This document shows, piece after piece, positions 15,976 to 25,194 of a stretch of 64,000 nt of DNA. A program made the position numbers and the translations under genes. The notes under the pieces were generated by a model that was not told the origin of the DNA, ran no database searches, and saw nothing but the letters and a program-made list of their open reading frames with translations. Positions within the stretch are counted from its first letter, which is position 1. Every line of letters begins with the position of its first letter. This stretch comes from an uncultured Bacilli bacterium (lineage in GTDB: Bacteria; Bacillota_I; Bacilli_A; RF39; UBA660): the NCBI GenBank assembly GCA_934168245.1, contig CAKPMY010000004.1, forward strand, positions 69,543 through 133,542, written 5' to 3'.

Positions 15976-18213
15976 CTATCCAACCCTAAAGTAACTATAA
16001 CGACTTGTGTTAGCCCAGTTATATTGCGCCCACATATTAGTAGAACGACTACCTGGATCCATCATTATAATCTGATTGCCAGAAATATTATCTATTGCTA
16101 CCCAGTGTTGACCAGTGTCACCTTTTACTTCAGCAACTACATAATAACCGGCACTTAATAATTCTTGTAATTTACTCAATTTTTTATCTTGCCTCCAACG
16201 ATGTACATTTATAGATGTTACATATTTGAAACTTGGAGCAACTTTTTGGACTGCATACCAACTTAAGTTTCCGCCTGATACAAAACCATTGTTTCGATTC
16301 ATGGCTTCAACGAAACTACCCGGATTAAAGTCACCTTGGACTATTGTTGGTACTCCAGATTTGGCAATTAGTATAGAAATAGAAGTTGCTAAACAGCCTA
16401 TCTGTCTGATTGTTTTTCCAGAATTACCTAAGGTGATATTTACCCAAGAACCTTCATATTGTTTCCAGTTGGCATATGGTCCTGATGATGTAACTGTACA
16501 AGTTGTTGTACCATTAATATTACAACTATTTTCTTGGATATTTGTAACCGAATTGTAATCGGATATTATTATTTGTTTATAATCCATTCCAGATGCAGCC
16601 ATTGTCTTCCATCTGTTTTGGATACTACCTTGATAACCAATATTGGTAACATAACCATTATTATCAACTGCAACCTGTCCTGTTACGGAACTTACAGCAG
16701 TTCTTAATGGTGACGTTTTTGATAATGGTCTTTTTATTGTTACTGGTTTAGTGTTAGCACCTGAGTAAATTGTTGCTCCCGTTCTATCAGCAGTTACAGC
16801 ACTTACTGTTGTTGAACAACCTTGGTCTGGGTCACAGTATACTTGGTCTTCTGTACAGTTTCTGATTTGAAGAATTGTTTGGCCATTTTCTTTGGCTAGT
16901 TTTAGACCTGCGGCATTATTCATGGCAGTTGGTCTACTTAGAGCAAAAGAACGAGCAACAACGGCTTGAACTTTATATACTTCTGGACTTTGTCCCTCTC
17001 CCATTTCTCCATAAACAACACCTAAAATGTATTTTTCAAAATCAATTAATTGTTCACCGGCAATTGGAGTCCCCCAACCTTGATCCATGCAATTCATTAA
17101 ACGAACTTTAATATTACCAGTACTTAAATTTTTAGCAATGGCTGTTTTACCAGTATTTATACCTTTTATATTGTAACTACAGGTTCCTTGTGCAGAACAA
17201 CTTGTTGTATCAGTACTTCCAATGAACTCATTATAACTAGCAATATAATCAATAACTTGCATTCCATAACCTTTTCTTCTTTCAAAAGAATAATCTGGAA
17301 GATAGTCATTAAATATTGTATTGGCTAGATTAGTTGCAAATGTTTCATCGTCATAACTATATCCATCGGCTATGGCTTCGGCAATTTCTCTAATTTTAGA
17401 AGTTGTCATAGTTTTATAGTTAACACTACTGTCAGCATTTGACAATATATGATAGACAGCAATAATCTGTAAGGCTGTTACGTTTTTACCTTGAAGTTGT
17501 AAATCTAGTTTTACAGTGTTGATTCGATCATAGAAGTCTTGGGCATCGGCATTTCCTGTTGAGTAAACTATATCTCCAGTTGATTCACCAGCAGCACCTG
17601 AGGCACCTAAGGCTTCATCGAAGCCCCCATAAGTTACAGAATAAGTAGAAATAATCAGTAGGAGAAATCCAAAAGTAACTAGTACTATTGGAATAGCCAT
17701 TACCATTACTTTTTTCATGCCAATGCTACCAAAACCTTTACCAGAGAAAGTTCCAGGTGATTCGCCTGACTTTCCTGACTGACTACTACCAGTTTTGGAA
17801 GCACCTTTTGCTCCTTTATCATTACCTAAAATTGGTTCTTTAGAAATACCTGCTCCCGCTTGAGGTGTAGCACTTCCTCCAGTGGCATTTCCGCCTTTCA
17901 TGGCAGCGGCCTTACCTATGGCATCACTAGCACCAGATTCACTTAATTTATTAGAGGCATCTTGTAATCTCTTTCCACCAGGCATTCTGTCCATAGCTTT
18001 GGTCATACCTTTGCCTAATTTTTCACTGGCTTTTCCACCGGTTATTTTATCGGCGGCTTTTACGGCACCCCCGGCGGCTACTGCTACCGGATGTCCGGAT
18101 TGGATAGCAACGTCAGCTGCATTTCTGATGTTATTGGCATTATTTTTATCTGCTCGTTCTTTTTCAGAAATATTATCATTTTCACTATTTCTACGTGCTT
18201 TATAAGATGACAT
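15976..18213 (-). CDS. SpoIID/LytB-domain plus C39-like peptidase, T4SS-associated wall enzyme
   Basis: The protein has 745 residues. Residues 1-165 are low-complexity and rich in Gly, Ala, Lys and Ser. One membrane helix follows (about 167-190). A helical region comes next, then a SpoIID-type domain with the GVVYGEMGEG...KVQAVVARSFAL signature near residue 404, whose Glu is the catalytic position in SpoIID glycan-strand transglycosylases. The C-terminal 170 residues look like a papain-fold C39 peptidase: Cys in RQIGCLATS (near 605), His in GQHWVAID (near 703) and a following Asp in MMDPGS. It takes the place of the VirB1-like hydrolase of other T4SS and should open the cell wall for the machine. 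The start has an AGGTGG site. Confidence 0.8.
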   Translation of the reverse strand: MSSYKARRNSENDNISEKERADKNNANNIRNAADVAIQSGHPVAVAAGGAVKAADKITGGKASEKLGKGMTKAMDRMPGGKRLQDASNKLSESGASDAIGKAAAMKGGNATGGSATPQAGAGISKEPILGNDKGAKGASKTGSSQSGKSGESPGTFSGKGFGSIGMKKVMVMAIPIVLVTFGFLLLIISTYSVTYGGFDEALGASGAAGESTGDIVYSTGNADAQDFYDRINTVKLDLQLQGKNVTALQIIAVYHILSNADSSVNYKTMTTSKIREIAEAIADGYSYDDETFATNLANTIFNDYLPDYSFERRKGYGMQVIDYIASYNEFIGSTDTTSCSAQGTCSYNIKGINTGKTAIAKNLSTGNIKVRLMNCMDQGWGTPIAGEQLIDFEKYILGVVYGEMGEGQSPEVYKVQAVVARSFALSRPTAMNNAAGLKLAKENGQTILQIRNCTEDQVYCDPDQGCSTTVSAVTADRTGATIYSGANTKPVTIKRPLSKTSPLRTAVSSVTGQVAVDNNGYVTNIGYQGSIQNRWKTMAASGMDYKQIIISDYNSVTNIQENSCNINGTTTCTVTSSGPYANWKQYEGSWVNITLGNSGKTIRQIGCLATSISILIAKSGVPTIVQGDFNPGSFVEAMNRNNGFVSGGNLSWYAVQKVAPSFKYVTSINVHRWRQDKKLSKLQELLSAGYYVVAEVKGDTGQHWVAIDNISGNQIIMMDPGSRSTNMWAQYNWANTSRYSYFRVG

Positions 18214-18235
18214 GCTATCACCACCTAACTACTTT

Positions 18236-20026
18236 CTATAATCCTCCTCCAGTACCGAAAGAGTCTAATTCTTCTTTTGTTACTGTTATGTTTATTCTCA
18301 TACGTCTATTTCCGCAAACGAATAAAGCCTCGCCTTGGGAATAACGTTTTATACTTTCTTTTTCACTATCATTTAAATCGATAAGTAGTGATAAATCTTC
18401 TACTGCTTGTTTTCTTAGTCCCATTACTAAATAGTAAGATGAGTTATCAAAGATTGCCTTACCCTGAGTTATAACGGCAGGGTCTGAGAAATCACTTGGT
18501 TGTTGAGTTATAATGATTGTTCCGGTGTTGTATTTACGGGCACGACGTTGTACTTGGGCTAAGAAATCAGCTCCTAAAGTGTTTTTGTCGCCTAATAAGA
18601 CATGGGCCTCATCAACCATTAAAACTGTATCTACTTCACTATCTAGACATAGTCCCCAAGCATATTTTAAAACATTAAAGAATAAGGCATTTTTTACAGT
18701 AGTATCACTGTTCATTAACTCTTTAATATTAAAGACCATGAAGTCACTATCTCTACTTATTGTTGTATGACCATCAAAATAGAATTTTAATTCTTTTGTT
18801 ATTGGTCTTACTTTTAATTCAAGACGTTCCATTATTTCACGTTCTTGAGTTTGTTCTGTCATTGACATTAGTCGACCTTTTATAGTGGCATATACATCAC
18901 TGAATGTTGGATAATCCGCACTTGTATAGTGTGAAAAGTCTGTATTAAAGTCAATTCCAAATCGTTTATATGTGTCTTGAACTACTTCACTAAACATAGT
19001 TAAAACATCTTCTTGAATAGATGGATCATAATATTTCATAAATGCTTTTAAGAACTGAAGTGTTCTTGTTAGGACTGTATAACCAAGTCCTTGTTTAATT
19101 TCTTCTTCATCAGCATCTATTACTACTTCCAATGGGTTAATTAAACCAAACTCTCCACCTTTTCCAATATCTATTGTATCGCCTCCAAAAGCCTGAGTAA
19201 TATCTCTAAATTCATCTTCTGGGTCGATAATAACTATTTGACAACCATTACGAATATGCCCTCTTAGTAATAATTTGGCTGCGGTTGATTTACCAGAACC
19301 AGATGTACCAAGCATAATCATATTGGCATTGTTACGGTTATTTTCTTTCCTTATTTTATATAAGAATTGATTAAATAAAATTACACCACCTGAAAAGTCT
19401 ACACCTAGTAAGGTTGATAATCCAGGGTCTTTTATACTATCAAAGATGAAAGGATACATGGCTGCTACTGTTACGGATGGAATTGGGGTACCAATTCTTT
19501 GTTCTACATCTTGAGATGGGAAAATTGGTAAAATTGATTTTAAAACTTTTTCCTGTTCAAAACGTAGTGATACAGCACGTAAGTCCATAGCATCTAAGTA
19601 GTTTTTAACATTTACTTTTTTTAGTTCTAGACCTTCTTTAGTAGGTGATGTGATCATGATGTGCATTTGAAAGTCAAAAATACGTGCTTGACTAGCAGCA
19701 AGCATAGAAATAAAGTATTCCAAACTTTCAGCATCTTGACGATATCTTTCACGAACTGTTAGGTCTTTTTCATTTCGATATTTTTCTTTTAAGTCGGCAA
19801 CTTGTTTGTTTAACATTTTAGCCATTTGTTGAAATGGTACAGGGATGTGTTTTATTACTACTTTAATTCCTGGCATATTTGTTAATGATGATAAGTAACC
19901 TGGTTGAATGTATTTTGGATATGAAATAACAGTTAAAATTGTAGCATAGTTATCACTTATAACAAAATCACTTGGATTAAAGTGTAGTCCTTTAGGGGCT
20001 AACTGACTTTTTATTCCGATACTCAT
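18236..20026 (-). CDS. virB4: VirB4/TraC-family T4SS ATPase, C-terminal part
   Basis: A 596-residue protein with Walker A GTSGSGKSTAAKLLL near residue 242, the IIDPEDEF motif after it, Walker B TVLMVDEAHVLL near 468, and a GTIIITQQPSDF segment. VirB4 powers pilus biogenesis and substrate transfer at the inner face of the membrane. It lacks the usual first 180 residues, which are encoded by the preceding gene. The two genes overlap by one base (TAATG), so they are translated together. Related split VirB4 pairs exist in staphylococcal conjugation systems (TrsD/TrsE type). Confidence 0.93.
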   Translation of the reverse strand: MSIGIKSQLAPKGLHFNPSDFVISDNYATILTVISYPKYIQPGYLSSLTNMPGIKVVIKHIPVPFQQMAKMLNKQVADLKEKYRNEKDLTVRERYRQDAESLEYFISMLAASQARIFDFQMHIMITSPTKEGLELKKVNVKNYLDAMDLRAVSLRFEQEKVLKSILPIFPSQDVEQRIGTPIPSVTVAAMYPFIFDSIKDPGLSTLLGVDFSGGVILFNQFLYKIRKENNRNNANMIMLGTSGSGKSTAAKLLLRGHIRNGCQIVIIDPEDEFRDITQAFGGDTIDIGKGGEFGLINPLEVVIDADEEEIKQGLGYTVLTRTLQFLKAFMKYYDPSIQEDVLTMFSEVVQDTYKRFGIDFNTDFSHYTSADYPTFSDVYATIKGRLMSMTEQTQEREIMERLELKVRPITKELKFYFDGHTTISRDSDFMVFNIKELMNSDTTVKNALFFNVLKYAWGLCLDSEVDTVLMVDEAHVLLGDKNTLGADFLAQVQRRARKYNTGTIIITQQPSDFSDPAVITQGKAIFDNSSYYLVMGLRKQAVEDLSLLIDLNDSEKESIKRYSQGEALFVCGNRRMRINITVTKEELDSFGTGGGL

Positions 20027-20571
20027 TATGACATCACCATCCCAAATTCAGTATTTGTTCCCCCATTTAAGAAATTTTCTAAGATAATACGTAAGTCTGA
20101 ATTATTGACTTGAGCAGCATTTAAGCCACAACTTGCTAAACCATTTATTATTGTTCTTACTCTCTTTTGTAATAAATCGACATTTTTATCCTTAAATAAA
20201 ATGTAGTATTCAGTATCAACAACGTTGTTACTGATAAACATATTACCTTTATTTATGTCTTGTAATATTAATTTTCTAATTGCTGGATCTGATGCTTCAT
20301 TGTAAAGTAACTGAAGTTGAGCCATATAGACAGAAATATCTACTGGACGATCGGCTACTACTAACCAGAATTCAAAGTCTAACATATTATAGAAGTTTTT
20401 TAAACTTATTAAGACATTATTTTGGGCTTGAGGATCAAGGATAAATATATTTCTTGGTGTAATTTTTACACCTGTTACTTTCTGATTACTTGAAGTGATT
20501 ATAAATCCATTTTGAATACCTTTTATAGGTAACCAATCTTCTGTATAACCAGATGTTATTTTTTTAGCCAT
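20026..20571 (-). CDS. N-terminal domain of VirB4/TraC as a separate protein (TrsD-like)
   Basis: A soluble 181-residue protein: EDWLPIKGIQNGFIIT, an ITPRNIFILDP strand, FYNMLDFEFWLVVADRPVDI and a C-terminal SDLRIILENFLNGG. It matches the N-terminal beta-rich domain that opens VirB4/TraC proteins. With the 596-residue protein it adds up to about 777 residues, the usual size of an intact VirB4. It overlaps the PrgI-like gene by 16 bp and the ATPase gene by 1 bp. Confidence 0.75.
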   Translation of the reverse strand: MAKKITSGYTEDWLPIKGIQNGFIITSSNQKVTGVKITPRNIFILDPQAQNNVLISLKNFYNMLDFEFWLVVADRPVDISVYMAQLQLLYNEASDPAIRKLILQDINKGNMFISNNVVDTEYYILFKDKNVDLLQKRVRTIINGLASCGLNAAQVNNSDLRIILENFLNGGTNTEFGMVMS

Positions 20572-20867
20572 TCTTTATAGCACCAACCTTTCCAACGATA
20601 TGTTTGTCTTGATGTTAAGTAATCATATACTTCAATAATTATATTTAAAACATTGTGATAGTATGGTACAGGGGCTACTAGCATTGCACATATAATGCCA
20701 GGGGATAATGCTAGTATTGTACCTAATGTTGATGTAATTGGTATTAAGGCTAGTATCATTACGGTAGTAAGGACACCAGATATTAAAATTATCAAATCAC
20801 TAGTTCTAAATATACCTAATATTAATTGCCCGTTCTTTGTATTAGCGGGTATTAAGTAGTCATTCAT
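20556..20867 (-). CDS. PrgI/TcpE-family T4SS membrane protein (VirB3-like)
   Basis: A 103-residue protein with two hydrophobic segments (LIILISGVLTTVMILALI and LGTILALSPGIICAMLVAPV) and the C-terminal YRWKGWCYKEWLKK, close to the YxWxG-W ending of PrgI/TcpE proteins. These proteins fill the VirB3 position in Gram-positive conjugation systems and partner VirB4, whose N-terminal half is encoded next. AGGAG precedes the ATG. Confidence 0.82.
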   Translation of the reverse strand: MNDYLIPANTKNGQLILGIFRTSDLIILISGVLTTVMILALIPITSTLGTILALSPGIICAMLVAPVPYYHNVLNIIIEVYDYLTSRQTYRWKGWCYKEWLKK

Positions 20868-20892
20868 CTATATCACACTCCTTTTTAGTTTT

Positions 20893-22752
20893 TTATAAGC
20901 GGTCGCCAATTGGTCCAGCAACACCATTATCTGTATTAAAGTCTATTGCAGTATTATCATGCCAATTTTCACCCATTGTTGAAGTCTTGTTTGCTGCATT
21001 TTGCTTTTGTCTTCTAGCAGAAAGATATGGATGTTTTCTGCCTCTTGCTTTTTCACGATATCCAACTGTTTGTCCATATTTTTGTTGTTCGGCTTTCATG
21101 TCGTTATATGCAGATTCTGCATCTGAAGTTCTAGCTCTTTGTTGAGCAATTGCCTCTGACCAATCGTCCTTATCTATATACTTAGTTTGATAAATATCTC
21201 GTCCTCTTGAATCTTTTGTTTTGTAAGTAACTGCATATTTTCCAGTATTTTCATCATATCCCTTATTTTGGGCATCCTCCATTGCTTGTAATATACCTTT
21301 TTGTAGATACATGTCTCCTTTATATTGATCTGCAACAGCTGGACTAATTCCTTCATTAGATAATCTGCTTCTTCCTCTTTGCATTGCTCTTGCAGTCATC
21401 TTATCATTACCTGTAATTATTTGAGCGGCTAAATCTCTACCAGCGTTATAAGACATACCTAGTCTTGGTGGGGCTTTGCCACTGTTAATTGCATTAATAT
21501 TGTTGTCAGTGGCATCTTGTGCTGCCCAACGGGCATCTTGGAATGTTCCACCTTGTCTTAGTGCTCCGGCTCCGGCTAAAATAGCAGATAAACCGATATT
21601 ACTCATTGTGCCTTGTAAACCTAGAACATCTTCAAAGAATTTTGGAGCCTGTCTTACAAATAGGAATAAACCTATTACTACAAATACAAAGGCTATAGCA
21701 CCAGTTATGCCATCACCAAATTCGGCTGTTATTCCTTCGGATACAAAGTCACTAACTATGAAGATTGCAAAGTATAATATGGCAAGCCGTATAAATAAAT
21801 CTAAATAAGTTGTTGTAATGGCTTTTACCCATAAACTAAATGAGTCAGCACCTTTTCCTTCTTTCGCTGAAATACTCATATGACTTATTATTGGAATTGG
21901 AGCAATTAAACGTAGAACTGCCAACTTTATTGAACGGATGGCTATATCAACAGTAAAGCCGATCATAATTATGGATATTATATATCCGGCTACTCCACCT
22001 ATTGGGCTATAGGCAAATACATATACTCCACTGTTGGTAAGTTTTTTTAACCCTGAAATTGCACCACCAAATAATGATCCCATATTTTGCGAAGAACATT
22101 CTTCGTTTATTAAAGATACTATCTGTTGAGCATTGTCACCCTCATAAATTTTTCTTGTTGTATCGTTTAAATCACAGGCTTGAGTGCCTTTAGATGTCAT
22201 ATTAGGTCTAATAAATAGTCTGGCTAGAGTTGTTGTGAGCTTACTTCCCTTTTTACCCATACTGTCCTCATCGGTATCTTTATCTACACCTAAAATAAGT
22301 TTGCCAAGTGTGTTATTTTCTAATATTCTAGTTTGTAAAGAGTATAGGGCACCAAAAATAATACCATTATTTTTTAATTCCTTTTCCCATTGATTTGATG
22401 GATTTGGAATATTAATAGGAGTTATTAAAGCTAAAATTACAAGTGAAGTAATAATTCTAGTAATTATTTTTCCGGCACCATTTTTTTTATCTGTTACTCT
22501 GGCTGGATCTACAATTCCTTCTAGGATTGTTACGGCAAATTTAAAGAGCATAAAAATTCCAATTATTAGTTGGCATTTATAGTACGCATTATTTATTAGT
22601 TCATTACCATTTATAAAAAATTCGGCTGTTGCGACATGAAAGAAAACTTCATATACTACATCTAGAATTGTATATGCGATTCTTTCAAAAATAAATGATA
22701 ATACAGTTCTTATCAAATCACTGATTGTCCCAGCGGGCATTAAATCTACCAT
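20893..22752 (-). CDS. VirB6/TrbL-like polytopic channel protein
   Basis: A 619-residue protein with about seven membrane segments within residues 15-390, including a conserved-looking LRLIAPIPIISHMS loop, then a 230-residue soluble tail rich in Gln, Arg and Lys. Polytopic proteins of this layout, in this place beside PrgI and VirB4, form the membrane channel of Gram-positive T4SS. Sequence conservation in this family is low, so the call relies on topology and context. The ATG has an AGGTGATAAACA leader. Confidence 0.8.
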   Translation of the reverse strand: MVDLMPAGTISDLIRTVLSFIFERIAYTILDVVYEVFFHVATAEFFINGNELINNAYYKCQLIIGIFMLFKFAVTILEGIVDPARVTDKKNGAGKIITRIITSLVILALITPINIPNPSNQWEKELKNNGIIFGALYSLQTRILENNTLGKLILGVDKDTDEDSMGKKGSKLTTTLARLFIRPNMTSKGTQACDLNDTTRKIYEGDNAQQIVSLINEECSSQNMGSLFGGAISGLKKLTNSGVYVFAYSPIGGVAGYIISIIMIGFTVDIAIRSIKLAVLRLIAPIPIISHMSISAKEGKGADSFSLWVKAITTTYLDLFIRLAILYFAIFIVSDFVSEGITAEFGDGITGAIAFVFVVIGLFLFVRQAPKFFEDVLGLQGTMSNIGLSAILAGAGALRQGGTFQDARWAAQDATDNNINAINSGKAPPRLGMSYNAGRDLAAQIITGNDKMTARAMQRGRSRLSNEGISPAVADQYKGDMYLQKGILQAMEDAQNKGYDENTGKYAVTYKTKDSRGRDIYQTKYIDKDDWSEAIAQQRARTSDAESAYNDMKAEQQKYGQTVGYREKARGRKHPYLSARRQKQNAANKTSTMGENWHDNTAIDFNTDNGVAGPIGDRL

Positions 22753-22763
22753 TGTTTATCACC

Positions 22764-23234
22764 TCACATAAAAATACTTATTTCACCAGATGTTATACCA
22801 AAGACGTTCAAAATTACACTAATCAAGGTTGGTAAAACAAATAGTGCTGCTGCTAATATTAATCTCGTTATTAAGTTCTTTTGAGCTTTTGAGAGACTCT
22901 CATCATCAGAGGTTAATATTGCTTTTACAAAGTCTATACTACTTAAGATTAGGACAAGAAATGGTCCGATAATTTTCAAGTAACTTAATATCTCATTTAA
23001 TAACCAGGCTACAGAACATTCACATTCTATATTTCCTAGTACAGATGTATCTTCTGTACACTCTGTTTTTCGTTCACAGGCTTTACTAAAGGCTTTACTT
23101 TCTTTATCAGCAAGTTGTACATAATTACTTACTTTTATATTAGTTGTTGCTAAACTTTTTGCTGATACACTAAAAGAACTAAGCATTATTAGTCCTATTA
23201 TTAATAAGAAACAAAAAGTAGTTCCTTTTTTCAT
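22764..23234 (-). CDS. VirB2/TrbC-like pilin with signal peptide
   Basis: 156 residues from the ATG at 23232-23234, chosen for its TTTGGAGTG site over an upstream TTG. A signal peptide (MKKGTTFCFLLIIGLIML, cut near VSAKS) precedes a Cys-rich stretch (KACERKTECTED, NIECECS). Two membrane helices with a short charged loop then give the VirB2 pattern: LKIIGPFLVLILSSIDFVKA, TSDDESLSKAQKN, LILAAALFVLPTLISVILN. The same pattern recurs in the next gene and in the NlpC fusion at 48139. A pilus subunit or channel component is inferred. Confidence 0.72.
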   Translation of the reverse strand: MKKGTTFCFLLIIGLIMLSSFSVSAKSLATTNIKVSNYVQLADKESKAFSKACERKTECTEDTSVLGNIECECSVAWLLNEILSYLKIIGPFLVLILSSIDFVKAILTSDDESLSKAQKNLITRLILAAALFVLPTLISVILNVFGITSGEISIFM

Positions 23235-23252
23235 ATAGATCACTCCAAATAC

Positions 23253-23261
23253 ATTATAACA
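23253..23261 (-). promoter_or_regulatory. Possible extended -10 element before the second VirB2-like gene
   Basis: Minus-strand TGT-TATAAT close behind the upstream terminator. It would give a leader of only about 12 bases, so the call is weak. Confidence 0.3.
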
Positions 23262-23279
23262 CAATAAGTATATCAAAAG

Positions 23280-23308
23280 AAAAAAAAAATAGCAATTGTT
23301 TGCTATTT
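23280..23308 (-). terminator. Terminator after the first VirB2-like pilin
   Basis: Minus-strand stem AAATAGCAA / TTGCTATTT, 4-base loop, followed by nine or more T. It overlaps the stop codon of the 112-residue pilin and separates it from the rest of the block. Confidence 0.82.
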
Positions 23309-23641
23309 ATTTATTATATATGCATTGTTCCAACATTTTGACCAACTAGTAGTATCTTCATCACCTACACCAATTGCTACCACATTCATAATTAATGAAA
23401 CTAATTGTGGTACTAGGAAAACTAAAACAGCATAAATAACTCTTTTAATTAATCTAGATTGTGCGGCTTTTACTTCTTTTTCATCACTAGCAATAACTGC
23501 TTTACCTAAATCAAAGACACCAAATAAAAGTAAACCAATTGGAATTAATATACAAATATATTTTAAAATTCCATCTCTTATTATTTTGATTACTGGCTCT
23601 AGTCCGTCACATGCACCACCAACTGTGCCAACGTTTTTCAT
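23303..23641 (-). CDS. VirB2-like pilin, separately transcribed
   Basis: A 112-residue protein with two membrane helices (YICILIPIGLLLFGVFDLGKA and IYAVLVFLVPQLVSLIMNVVA) around the loop ASDEKEVKAAQSRLIKR, and a C-terminal KCW. Alignment by eye with the neighbouring 156-residue protein shows the same P-x-L, K-A, SD-E and F-x-x-P positions. A strong promoter lies directly upstream and a strong terminator directly downstream, which fits an abundant structural subunit. There is no obvious signal peptide. An AAAGGAGAGG site precedes the ATG. Confidence 0.72.
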   Translation of the reverse strand: MKNVGTVGGACDGLEPVIKIIRDGILKYICILIPIGLLLFGVFDLGKAVIASDEKEVKAAQSRLIKRVIYAVLVFLVPQLVSLIMNVVAIGVGDEDTTSWSKCWNNAYIINK

Positions 23642-23670
23642 AATACCTCTCCTTTGCTTTTGCTATAAAT

Positions 23671-23699
23671 ATAATAGCCTATTAACAAATATTTGTCAA
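23671..23699 (-). promoter_or_regulatory. Strong sigma-A promoter of the VirB2-like pilin
   Basis: Minus-strand TTGACA (23694-23699), a 17-base spacer and TATTAT (23671-23676), three bases beyond the stop of the TadZ-like gene. Confidence 0.82.
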
Positions 23700-23701
23700 T
23701 C

Positions 23702-24700
23702 TTATCTTCTAAATAATCCAAAAACTCGTCCGGAATTATTATTATTTGGCTTGGATGCTGATGTCAATAACCCTATTCTACCTAAAAAGTCGTTTATTGC
23801 GCCATTTCTTTGTCTCTCATCTAAAGGAGGCATATTATAAAATACTTTTATATTTGACTCCATTTCAAAATCACCAACATCTTTGTTTGATAATAGACTC
23901 TTTGTTAATATAACATTTTTATTTTTTACCCTACTAAATACAGTAGGTTCTCTTCTTATCGCTTTATTTAGTTTCATTATGCTTGGTTCTATCAAGTAAA
24001 ATACTTCTTGACAAACTTCATCATGTGGATAAGCATTTAGGTCGATTAATATTACTTGTGCCTGTGTATTTTGGGCTATAATATCTTTTAAATCTTCCTT
24101 TGTCGTTGAAATCATATTTTTGTCATTAAAAAATACAAAATCCTTTTTATCCACTTCAATGGCAAGTACATTTTCATTCATGGCTGCTTCTAATTCTTTT
24201 TTTATCATATAAATCAAAGTAGAAGAACCAGCATTATCTGTTATACTTCTGAAACCTATTACAGTGGAATTTGTATTTAACTCAGTAGTTGCTCCTTCAG
24301 TAACTACTACTGGTCTTGCCATATGCTGAAGATTTTCAACAGCAGCATAAGTATTTGGCCTTTGTAATAAATATTTAATACCATCAATATTAGTTGTAAA
24401 GTTATACAATCCAAAAGAGATTATCTTCGATAAGAATATTGAATTACATAACCTAGCATTACTATCTGGTATAAATAAAATTATTTTATCAGGATCTAGT
24501 TGTTGTGCCAAAGTAAGATAATTATCTGCATTTTCATAATTTTTAATAGCAGTGACATCAAGTATCATTTTATTAAAGAAAAAGTCTTTGAACATTCCAA
24601 CTATTTCTCTAGGCTCATAACAACCGGTAATAGTTTTAATTATATCTATATCTAGATTGCTAAGAGCATTTTGTTGTTCATTTGCTATAATAACGTTCAT
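23702..24700 (-). CDS. TadZ/CpaE-like ParA-family protein with degenerate P-loop
   Basis: A 332-residue soluble protein. Residues 1-125 resemble the receiver-like N-terminal domain of CpaE/TadZ, and the rest resembles the ParA/MinD ATPase fold. The position of the deviant Walker A reads FRSITDNAGSSTLIY, without the expected Lys of GKGGxGKT, so ATP binding may be lost. ANAYPHDEV-like and VILIDLNAYP segments stand at the Walker B position. TadZ places the Tad pilus in the cell. It sits between pseudopilin and VirB2-like genes, linking the two halves of the system. Confidence 0.7.
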   Translation of the reverse strand: MNVIIANEQQNALSNLDIDIIKTITGCYEPREIVGMFKDFFFNKMILDVTAIKNYENADNYLTLAQQLDPDKIILFIPDSNARLCNSIFLSKIISFGLYNFTTNIDGIKYLLQRPNTYAAVENLQHMARPVVVTEGATTELNTNSTVIGFRSITDNAGSSTLIYMIKKELEAAMNENVLAIEVDKKDFVFFNDKNMISTTKEDLKDIIAQNTQAQVILIDLNAYPHDEVCQEVFYLIEPSIMKLNKAIRREPTVFSRVKNKNVILTKSLLSNKDVGDFEMESNIKVFYNMPPLDERQRNGAINDFLGRIGLLTSASKPNNNNSGRVFGLFRR

Positions 24701-24717
24701 ATTATTCTTTCCTTATC

Positions 24718-25167
24718 TTAACCAGCGGTTGGTACAAATTGTTTTGTTGTACCAGATACTTGAAATATACGTAACTGCGGCATGATTTTGTTAATTATAG
24801 GAATATCTATAGATATGGCTGTGACTACTTTATAGTAAACTTTTTTGTCTTGATCGTTTACTGAGTCACCCGTTCTATCTGGTTCTACTCTTTGAATACA
24901 ATATCCATTTTTACAATCATAGCCTTCAATACTTAACTGTGTTAATGAACTATAGCCTATTTCTTTCATATAGTTTTTTATTTCTGTATCACATGCTCCA
25001 TTATCATTACCACAGTTACCCTCATATTGTTCAATTGTGGTGATTATTTTATTTTTTACACGAAAAGCCTTGGTGTATGTAACATTGAATGCTAAATATC
25101 CAGAAACTAATACTAAAAATACAACGATAATTACCATATTCATAAGTCCACCAAACGCATCACGCAT
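24718..25167 (-). CDS. TadE-like pseudopilin
   Basis: A 149-residue protein with one N-terminal hydrophobic helix (GGLMNMVIIVVFLVLVSGYLAF), then a long amphipathic helix (YTKAFRVKNKIITTIEQYEG) and an outside domain with four Cys (GNCGNDNGACD, GYDCKNGYC), probably paired. The layout is that of TadE/TadF minor pilins, although the usual Glu-5 motif is not clear. A GAGGTG site precedes the ATG. Confidence 0.6.
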   Translation of the reverse strand: MRDAFGGLMNMVIIVVFLVLVSGYLAFNVTYTKAFRVKNKIITTIEQYEGNCGNDNGACDTEIKNYMKEIGYSSLTQLSIEGYDCKNGYCIQRVEPDRTGDSVNDQDKKVYYKVVTAISIDIPIINKIMPQLRIFQVSGTTKQFVPTAG

Positions 25168-25194
25168 TGCTAATCACCTCTTTTTATTTATCTT

